A stretch of 64,000 nucleotides of DNA from Prostheceraeus crozeri (lineage: Eukaryota > Platyhelminthes > Polycladida > Euryleptidae): NCBI GenBank assembly GCA_907163375.1, contig CAJQUW010003042.1, forward strand, positions 62,001-126,000, written 5' to 3'. The notes below the pieces were generated by a model. That model was not told the origin of the DNA, did not search any database, and saw nothing but the letters and a program-made list of their open reading frames with translations. The translations under genes and the position numbers were made by a program. Positions 55,235-64,000 of this stretch are shown in pieces; within the stretch, counting starts at the first letter, position 1, and each line of letters opens with the position of its first letter.

Positions 55235-58200
55235 CACTGTAAACCAGCACCTCCTAAAGCGAGATGAATCACCTCCTAAAGCAAGACACTATTCGTAACT
55301 AATAAAAAAATCCTAAAGCATGCGCCTTTTAGAAGGCTAGCCTCTCACCTCCTAAAACATTTTTTCAATGCCATATTCTACTTTTCCCTTATGACAATGC
55401 ACACTACTATCTTTATTCAGCAATAGACGGGTTACGCATTGAGATTTATTGCAGACAAAGCTCTGATTATATTCATTCAATATTTATTTCTTGCTTTACA
55501 AACAACCCTCTAAAGAAATAAGAACCCTTTGACCCCTGTAGTACTGTAATGCAAGAGAACATGACATTAGTGTTGTACAATTCGAATACATAAAACAAAC
55601 TTTACTGAAATTCACTTGAAATTTATAAAATTGACACCCAGTACCAAAATGAATACAATCACAGGTCTATTTATGTAACAGATGCAACGAAATCTCATGT
55701 ATACATGTACAATGAAAATTTTGGCCTGACCACGCAATTTTCGGTGAAAAAAATACAAATGCTACATAATATTATCAGTGTCGGGACAGTAAAAATTGTC
55801 AGAAACATGCAGGATATTTATTACAGAATTATGTGGATAAAAGCATGTGTGAAATCGGAGATCAACAGCTGTAATAGAGATAAAGTAACAAATAGATTCT
55901 CTCAAGATGCGAATATCGAATAACAATTAAGTGCTCTAGATATGCAAATCAATCTCTATTATTGTTCAAGTAAATTACGATCTAAACTAACAGATATTGC
56001 AGCTCTAAAACATCACGGAAATCATCAAGGAATTATTTTAGAAAGATCGAAACTAAAGAATTCAAAGTAATTTATGACACCAAAAAATTCACAGATCTGT
56101 GCACTGATCTTGGTGAAGATGTGACGCACACGAAGAAGTCCTGCCAGCAGTCTCTGTGGTGGCCAAATACTGTCGATTGCGTTGGAGATTATATGTTAGA
56201 AACAGAACTACATGTACCGTGGTGGCATAGATGCTGCATCCGTCAAAGCACATATATAATATTTGGACACCATATATTAGTATTCACTGATATTCCAGTC
56301 GAAATGATTGCTGAAAAGAAAAAGGAATTTTAGTTAGGAACTATGGAGTGAAATCAGGAAGAAAATAATTAACTTTAAGATACAAGGACGTCAGATCTAC
56401 ATGTTACATGCAGCAGGCTGAACAAATTATGATTTCTTCAAAAATTCGAAGTTTTTGATTTGACAGACAATTGAAAAAAATAGAATTTCTGATAATCATG
56501 CATACACAGAGCATATCGTATTTTTTTAATTACTTTTATTACGCTATCTATTTTGATATACGCCTAGATAATATAATTTATCAATGCTGAATTGAATACA
56601 TACACATGTACTTTGATAAAATGATTGAAACCTCTTGTTGCAGAAAATTGGCTCCTTTCTTAGTTATTCGATGTTCTACAGATTATGGAAATTTACGAGC
56701 TTCATATCTCCAAAAATAGCAAATATTATGCTAATAATCCATATTCACAAGTACTAACTTTCGTTTGAAAGTTCTAATGCAATACTGCATATGTTTCTTA
56801 TTGACTCTCCACTTCAGACAGCATGCACTGTCCTGCAAACTTCTATTTGTCGGCAACAAGTAGCCGTACTTATTAATCAGATGAAAACAATATGAGCGTC
56901 ACCGGTCTCTACCAAACATGCATGAGCTAAGTTGACTTCAAAAATAATAACTGGCATGGCTTATATAGATCGTCGTCAGAACATTTATAAAAATTAAAAA
57001 ATGGAAAGATCATGAGATGATTTTATGAAAAAGAATAAAAAAGTTCCATTCAATAGGCGGACATTTTCTTGCTATCAGAATTACCTTATCATGTATTTTT
57101 ACAGAATAGAAACATTCTTTATTAATTAATTAATCTTCTCTTTTTGTGTTAATGACTGTTTAGTCTTTCCTATTTGTGCTGGAGTCTATTTTTGCCTTGA
57201 TATCATGCTACGTTGAGAACTTAATAGTAATGACTGATATGAATTGAGTATGAAAGATACTTTAATTGCTAAAATGGATTTACTTTTAAAAGTAGCCAAC
57301 AGGATGGACTGAATATTTATAGAAGTGGAACACTCAACGCCGTACATTAAAAATACGTTTGTATCCAATAGTGTCTGGACATTGTAGAAAAACCGTGGAT
57401 ATTTGAATACTGACAAGAAGGATATTTACTGGCAGAAGATTTTATACAGAAGTATAGAAGTTTTAATTTGTCAGTAGTCTGTTGGCCCATAGTTCAACAT
57501 CCGGAATTTCATATATTTTGATGAATATTTATTAAGCGAGTTCACAACTATATGGCAGCAGAATTTTAATAGATTAGATAAAAACGTTTAAAAGATTGAG
57601 TGCGAAATTTTAAGCACATGTTTACAAAGATGTTTCTTCTTAAATGTATGAATCAGGAAAGACTTCTACTACATAATGGAAACGAATGTCCTTCTGTGTC
57701 GTCTACTGCATTTTTTCGATGTCTATACTATTATCTGACTATAGATTATCATGACAGTTGGTGATAAATGGTTACATTAGCAAGTTACATTCAACTAATG
57801 CGTGCCTCCAATAAACTAAGTACAAAATTGATTGTTGTATTTCTATTAAAATTCATTGAGATAAACCAATTTTCGAATATTCTGAATATAATTGACCACA
57901 CATAAATGATACATGTGTACATCAAAGCATTTAGAACTTTGCATTGAATGTGCGCATTTGCTTCTCAGAGGCTTCACCGAGCACAGATAACGCGAATGAA
58001 TGCATGAAATTGACAAATACAATGTATGCCTACCTCGAAAATTTACAGCTTTTTGAAATTTATAATTTCCATTATCCGCAAAAAGTAATTAAGTCCCGTT
58101 ATGAAAAGTGTCATTTTAACTACAGAAGTCGCAGACTCGATTTACATTAGTGCTATACAGCATGCATGCATTACAACTCTTTCGAATAGGCTACGAGAGC

Positions 58201-58795
58201 AACAGGAAACTCACCTCATTTTTCAGAGCTGCCGTTGGTTGATGAACCAGATTGATCAGTATATCTGTCACGATTGACGATCACGAGAAAATGTAGAATG
58301 CAGATTTTTGGCCATTTGGCTTCAAGTCTTATTATATTTCTTTTCCATTTATCCAGTATTTCGATCGACGTTAATGGGAAAGATGTAGTCTCCTGGCATG
58401 ACATCATGATACCCATATATTTGCAATTTACAACTGCACAACTTCAACAGATAATTTCACTAAACAATTTAATTGCAATATCACTGACAGAAAGTCAACT
58501 TGCCACTCGAAGTCAAAGCCAGCTACATAGCCTCGGAGAGATGAAGCGGAGAATGATTCACGTACATACAGCAACGTGAACTTATGATGTCCTCAATAGC
58601 AGCTATTGTTATGCGACAGCGTTCCTGCTGTCTGGCAAGCAGTGACTCACGCTCTCTATGCAGATGCTTACGTCTAAGGGTTATTGTTCTCTTCAGTATG
58701 CTAGCCTACTAATTCAACTTAGCCTTCTGAAATTTTAGTGTGTGGCGCTTTAGGATGCAGATTTCTTCTGCTTTAGGAGGTGCCAGATTACAGTG
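55235..58795. mobile_element. 3.56-kb TA-flanked element with sub-terminal CACCTCCTAAAGC repeats (family D)
   Basis: The left end is CACTGTAAACCAGCACCTCC; the right end, reverse complemented, is CACTGTAATCTGGCACCTCC. The match continues AAAGC, giving about 23 of 26 positions. TA flanks both sides (55233-55234 and 58796-58797). The word CACCTCCTAAAGC or a close variant is repeated within 150 bp of the left end (about 55247, 55270, 55307, 55350) and inverted near the right end (about 58746). The interior is AT-rich. Its longest frames (55705-55923, 56121-56333, 58274-58579, all plus) show no transposase motif. I take it as a large non-autonomous element. Confidence 0.68.
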
Positions 58796-58797
58796 TA

Positions 58798-59725
58798 GTA
58801 CACCGCATCTGACAACCAGTGTGGCCTATTTCTTGCAACATAGAAAGATCTAATCAAATGGAATGAACTTTATCTTCAGATCGTAAGACAAACAATCTAT
58901 CAAAAGAAGTGCGCCGATGAAATGCCTTTGCGGTATTAAAATCGCATTTTTACACTTCCTCCTTTATCTATTTATTCAATTTTTGTTTGTGAAATAATCT
59001 GATTATATCAAAGTGACCACAATAGAAAGCGTTTGTCATTACCGATGTGTTTTTTGATTTTCCACATTCATCAACGATCAGTGATATAAAGAAGGAAGAC
59101 AAACTATTTTATCTGTGCTGGAGAGATTTATCACGATCACTGGAATTACCTTGTAAATCCGTTACAAGGTGATAATGTAAAAATTATTCACATGTTAAAA
59201 TAATGATGTTTCAAGACTGTCGCAGATGCATTGGATTGCGACTTTATGTGTACATGTAGACAAAAATGGCCTTTTTACAGTCTTATTTGAATGGTTGCAT
59301 TTTTAAAAATCATTTGATAAATGCGCGATCTTGTGGTTTCTGAAGTCTGCTGCAGTAATCTCTATTTCGGACATTGCGTGGCGCTGAATGATGACGATCC
59401 CTTGACGAATTCCGGAATTTAAACAAAAAGTATCTGAAGAATTTCTTTAGACACATCGTCATGCATTGAAGTTCAATTAACTAACCAAATCCACACCGCA
59501 CAGTGAAGAGCATCATGAGTCATGATTGTATTGCAGAAATGTTATATGCGTCATTAAAATTAAATTACAATAAGTTTCAAATGATGCATTTGATATCTAC
59601 ACTGTTCGGCAAAATGGTCCGCATTAAGGGTATAATTGGGTTCGAAATGTATTAGACAAATTTTGTGAATTGCATATTCTTTGTAAATGATTTATCCAAC
59701 TTTGACAAGAAAATAACTAATTATG
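58798..59725. other. No gene recognised
   Basis: Spacer between elements D and C2 with no supported feature. Confidence 0.4.
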
Positions 59726-59727
59726 TA

Positions 59728-60669
59728 CACTGTAAGTCGCTGGATACGAAAATTACATGCAAACATAGATCAAATTCACATACAACTTGAAACTAACATC
59801 TGATACGAGATTCTCGTATGTTTACATAGATATGTGATTGGTATGAAGCGATACGAACTATTCTATCTGTGATTGGCTGTTTTGCACTGAAATACGAGTT
59901 GTTGTTATTTTTTAGATACGAGAGCCGATGCAAATTGGTCCTCATTTTCACGTGTCTCGTATGTAGAGCTTTCAGTCACATAGCAAATAAATATGTATCT
60001 TACATACTACTGTCAAACAACTTTTTTCAGTAATACCAGTCGCGAATATTTCTTTTTGATGGCGTGGTATTTAACTAGGTTATCTTTATTGCGAACTTTA
60101 TGCTGTAAGTCGTCGCCGCTGTTTGTCTTGCGACATTTACATGACGCTTGGTTAGCTCTACTTTATGACCCAAGTTGATAAACATCATTTGATTTAAACG
60201 ATATCTTAAGTGAAATTATGTTGACTTATATATCTCAAACATAACTATTTTTGCGTTCATGAATTATAATGTGTTTTTATTTCGGATTGATGATATGCTT
60301 AATTTCAAAATTACATAATGCATAATTGTTGATGGTTGAATCTTATTGATTATTCATGAAATACCTTAGACTTACGTGTATTAAAATCGAATTCAGTATT
60401 GCACGTTTGACTCTTGAATGTCATTATCTCACTACTTGCAGAACAGTGGAAACCTAAGTGTGATCTTTATTGACAAAAGGACTTAAATCAGCATATATCA
60501 CACATCATTGATGCTTTCCTTTAACATTGTGCTGGTATGTCTTTAGTATGTATTGAATGCCACATTTGAAATAACTTACGAAAAGCATACACATGTATAC
60601 GAAGGCATACCAAAAAATTATCTTGGTATGCATCCTTCGTATGTGATTGGTATTGAGCGATTTACAGTG
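59728..60669 (+). mobile_element. TA-flanked DNA element, family C copy 2
   Basis: It begins CACTGTAAGTCGCTGGATAC and ends GAGCGATTTACAGTG, flanked by TA (59726-59727 and 60670-60671). It is collinear with copy 1 (41992-42826) over most of its length, including GATACGAGATTCTCGTATG and TATGTGATTGGTAT. It is 942 bp, about 107 bp longer than copy 1, with extra sequence near 60500-60630. No transposase frame. Confidence 0.85.
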
Positions 60670-60671
60670 TA

Positions 60672-63132
60672 GTGTAATGCTAAGAAAAATTGCAAGAAGG
60701 ATGTACTTCCGTATAAAATCTGGCTAAAGTCCGTATTTACATACAAGTGGTACAAATAAAGTTCCGAAATAGCAAATGCATTCTGTATTCTAGATGGGCA
60801 AGTATTTGAGGTACTAAGGAGAAAACGGATCCGATGACCGTATAAGTCGTGTTGTGAGCATATTTCACATGTTCCAAAGTATCTCCTTGAAAATTGATTT
60901 CACAGACGAAGTCATATAAGGTTCATTTTATTATGCACGATATGAAGTACATAATCATTAAATGATTATGAGGATTGGAACAATTTGTAGAAAGAATAAA
61001 CAGTTGTTAATTTCATTGGTTATGTTGGTTGCAAACATTTTGCAAAGTATTTTATGTAAATTGACAAATCAAGCGAGGAATTGTAAGACAAATTGTCCTC
61101 TTGTTGAAGTGGTGGAAAGTGAAGAATAGATATCTGAAGGTAAGAAGAAAATAGTAGGACCATTTCACTGGCCCCTAAATCTTTAAATCATTTTATCATG
61201 TAAGTCATTGCATGGACCTTCAAAATGGACCGCATCGACCCCCTTGCTAAATGCAGACCACGTGGTCCCCATTTAGTAACATCTGGGCCTATGGATACGG
61301 ATCGTTTCGTGCCTTCAATACGAACCATTTGCTTATTGCACAATAGATGATGTCACTTATACAGCACATCTATGGAATAGTGTGTTCATATTGATAATCC
61401 ACAATAACGTTGACACACAATGTCTGCAAAATGACAAAATGCAAGTCCAGTACTCTTGAAAATATGTCTTAAATTTGACTATGCATTGAGCCAAACCCAA
61501 CGATTTTAGTGAGTAGTCGGAAAATGCGCTAAAACTAAGTAACAGCCGCAGATCCGGGGGTAAATTTTACTAGCATCTTAACAAAAATGCGAGAGGGAGC
61601 AACATTTGTCAGTTGTGATCTACTGTAGTATTCCCTGTAATATATCTACTGTAATCTACGCTGCTTAGAAGCAGAAATGAATCGCATAATGACATTTAAA
61701 AAGTCTAATGATAGTGCTAAGCTCAGATTTGCTATCTCAAAATAATTTGCATGAATGCCATCGATTGCTAGTGATAAAATAGTCTGAAACTTAATCTTCT
61801 TGAGCTGTGACTACCACATTGCAAGGAAAATGTAGGCGGGAAATAGAATATTGATAATACCATTCCTTCATTTGTTTTGTTTCACTCATCTCTTCCATCA
61901 ACGCTGCATAATTTTACTTCGTTGAAGAGAATTTCCGTTGATTCTGTTTCAATGAGAAGCACATTTTGGACAGTTAAATAATAGAAATGCGGTGATGATG
62001 CCTCAAATATGAAGAAATGAAGAAAAAAGAACCTGACGCTTACGCTAGCAGCTCAAAATCAAGATTTCTCGTAGGCTGTACATTGCAGCCATTTTCATAT
62101 CTTATGAATTGAGCCAGGACAATTATGTGTTTGTAGATTAAAAAAACTGTGAAAATGACACTAACTGCTAGCTTTCATGATAGAGGGAGGTCAGTCAAAG
62201 TATCTAAAATCTATTGCAATAGTACAACTGAAGCTTTTTCAAGTTAGTTTCAGTGAAACTTTGTCTTTTATCCGACAGGATATCCTTGTAGGATGAAAAA
62301 TTCCGCTGTACGTCGCAGCAGACTTTTTCGTGATCACAAATATTTTTAAAATCAAGTAAACTCCAGTTTGCAATAGGCCTACGTCCAACTTGTAAATCCG
62401 GAAGAGTTTGACGATCACAAAGAGCAAAGTGGTTTTGAGTTCCTTATATCCAAGAGATTTTGTTAAGAACACTGTTGAATTTCCCCTCATCTATTGGATG
62501 ATTTGCCAGTGATCACTGGATTATTTCCGAAATTTCAAGAGAGTCGCTAAGCCTCAGTCTCTCCTGAAGCTTTTGAATTGAATCACACAATGATTTCAAA
62601 TTCAACAGGCAAGCATTATGTAAACTTTCGCAGTTAGCAGTCGAATGACTATCATTGCCTACGCCATCCCATTTGTCGACTCGACTCAATGGAACTTTAT
62701 TCATTGGGTCCTAAACAGGGTTGAATATGTGCATAGATAAACACATACATACTTATGCAATAACATGCAAAATATGTAGGTAATGTTGTAAATACATATT
62801 TTTCTTGTCTCTACTTATGAATGGGGAAGGCTATATACATGTTGAAAATTATGTCTACTTTTCTACTTGTCATAACACTCTGCAATTATTCTTGAGGATG
62901 CGGGGATAGATCAACATATTGGCGATGAAACATTCCAGATAGGCTATCTATCTAACACTTTCGGCATGCGAATCGCACATAGCATTCGCAATCTATCGAG
63001 CACTATGATTTTAAAAAGTCTAATAAAACGTTCAGGACACAAGAATATATTCTCTTTTCGAAATCGCCGTTAACAATATCTAAATTCCACATCAAGGAAA
63101 TAACGATGAATAAAAATGCTATATAAGCATGT
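60672..63132. other. No gene recognised
   Basis: Only the palindrome at 61247-61276 stands out. Minus frames 62239-62490 and 62513-62704 are short and unassigned. Confidence 0.4.
61247..61276. repeat. 30-bp palindrome centred on CACGTG
   Basis: CTAAATGCAGACCAC and GTGGTCCCCATTTAG are inverted repeats at 13 of 15 positions; the central GACCACGTGGTC is perfect and holds an E-box word. It could be a protein-binding palindrome or a small decayed hairpin. Confidence 0.55.
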
Positions 63133-63211
63133 GCGGCTGGTGGGGCTCGAACCTACGGGCCGAGATATGCATGTATCTAGACCTGTCGCTCTACCAGATG
63201 AGATGCGCCAC
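63133..63211 (-). repeat. tRNA-like unit, second copy
   Basis: The minus strand starts GTGGCGC, contains CTGGTAGAGCGACAGGTCTA and a T-arm-like GTAGGTTCGAGCCCCAC, and ends CAGCCGC as in 43292-43364. Extra bases in the anticodon region and the T-arm mismatch exclude a working tRNA. Similarity to the first copy continues about 65 bp beyond the tRNA 5' end (for example ATCAAACC(C/G)TCACCA), which marks both as members of one dispersed repeat. Confidence 0.6.
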
Positions 63212-63484
63212 TTTCATGCGACCGTGTTAATTGTCAGAATCAAACCGTCACCATTACGCGTCAGTTGTCATAGAAGTTGTCAACAATGTATGAATGCCTC
63301 GTTACAATTATGACTGCCGATGTTATGAACAGTAGGGGATCGATTGGTCACGTACAAGTACCTGAAGTCATATCGTGCATGCGACTAACAGTAAGAGTGA
63401 AATGAAGTGAATGATACATCAAATTGCCATGTAGAAGATCAGAACAGGGGGATAAGTCTCAACTCAATTTCATTAAGAAATTGA

Positions 63485-63690
63485 AACTCTCTTGCTAACT
63501 CCCCTCACGAAAATTTTTCATGAGAAATGATGAAATTTAATGCGGATTCATGAGACTTTTGTGAGAGCTCATGAGATTATTATGAGTCTCATGATATTCT
63601 CACAAGAAAATATTTAACTCATGATTTTCTCATGATGCTTTGATCGCGTTCATGAGAAACTCATGAGCATTTATGAGGTCTGCGTGAAAA
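63485..63690. repeat. TCATGA-rich cluster
   Basis: TCATGA or CTCATGAG words, which are self-complementary, occur about ten times in 200 bp, often followed by AAA or GAT. The stretch can form many small hairpins. No regular period is evident. Confidence 0.55.
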
Positions 63691-64000
63691 TTAGCTTATA
63701 AGTAATAAGTTATGCATGCTAGCCGCGAAAGGAAATAGCCATAAGAAAGCTTATTCAATCGATCAAGATCTTCAAGGTTAGTCTATAAAAGATAAAAATA
63801 TATAGGATATATCATGGCGATGTGCAACAGCATTTTCGAAATGATGCGTATATAATTTGACTTTACAACTATCATTACTATGCAAGATGTTGAAAATAGA
63901 CATAATTTTATACAATCACAGTTAGACATAAGATCATGATAAATAGCGGTCTATTTTTGCAAATACTAAAGTAGCATTGTGGGCATTGCGTGGGAATGCT
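63691..64000. other. No gene recognised
   Basis: Ordinary AT-rich sequence to the end of the window. Confidence 0.4.

Noticed and set aside
1..64000. Prokaryotic features: operons, CRISPR arrays, insertion sequences, riboswitches
   Set aside because: No long contiguous genes, no repeat-spacer regularity other than the 42-bp satellite, and all recognisable proteins are from eukaryotic mobile elements.

Overview
The window reads as repeat-rich intergenic or intronic DNA from an animal, most likely a marine invertebrate. It is AT-rich and has no operons, no ribosome-binding-site context and no long uninterrupted genes. Its recognisable content is eukaryotic mobile DNA: a Penelope-like retroelement, Crypton-type tyrosine recombinase, pogo, Tc1, hAT and piggyBac-type remnants, tRNA-derived SINE-like units and many fold-back elements. 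The phylum cannot be fixed from the sequence. No host gene could be identified with confidence; the few possible host exons are listed at low confidence.

Layout. 0-6.9 kb: a deleted pogo-like transposon (2438-3034), a fold-back element (3943-4656) and one stretch open on both strands (6.1-6.6 kb). 6.9-9.8 kb: the best-preserved item, a 5'-truncated Penelope-like element (RT plus GIY-YIG endonuclease) with an almost identical inverted copy of its 3' 961 bp joined head-on. The whole insertion is bounded by a perfect 14-bp target duplication. 9.8-19.5 kb: a SINE-like unit, a degenerate minisatellite and two long fold-backs. 19.5-30 kb: copies A1 and A2 of a ~520-bp terminal-inverted-repeat family with 8-bp target duplications, a 42-bp satellite, and a weak ionotropic-receptor-like exon candidate. 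30.9-32.8 kb: a hAT-type element that has itself received a family-A copy and a deleted Tc1-like element. 37.1-39.5 kb: a piggyBac-type element flanked by TTAA, then a frameshifted Crypton/DUF3504 recombinase relic. 41-46 kb: an ACCCAAG/CTTGGGT inverted cluster, a TA-flanked element (C1), a SINE-like unit, a tRNA-like sequence, fold-back F2 and copy A4. 48.6-64 kb: a fold-back enclosing Pol III-like boxes, hairpins, a partial third fold-back (F3), a 3.56-kb TA-flanked element (D), a second C copy, a second tRNA-like unit and a TCATGA-rich cluster.

Functionally, the DNA is a record of repeated transposition. Autonomous coding capacity is missing or broken in every element seen. The Penelope-like element comes closest, with an intact RT and endonuclease frame lacking its N-terminus. 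Several element boundaries are supported by target duplications: 14 bp for PLE, 8 bp for family A and hAT, TA for the Tc1/pogo-type elements and TTAA for piggyBac. Those boundaries are the firmest statements here.
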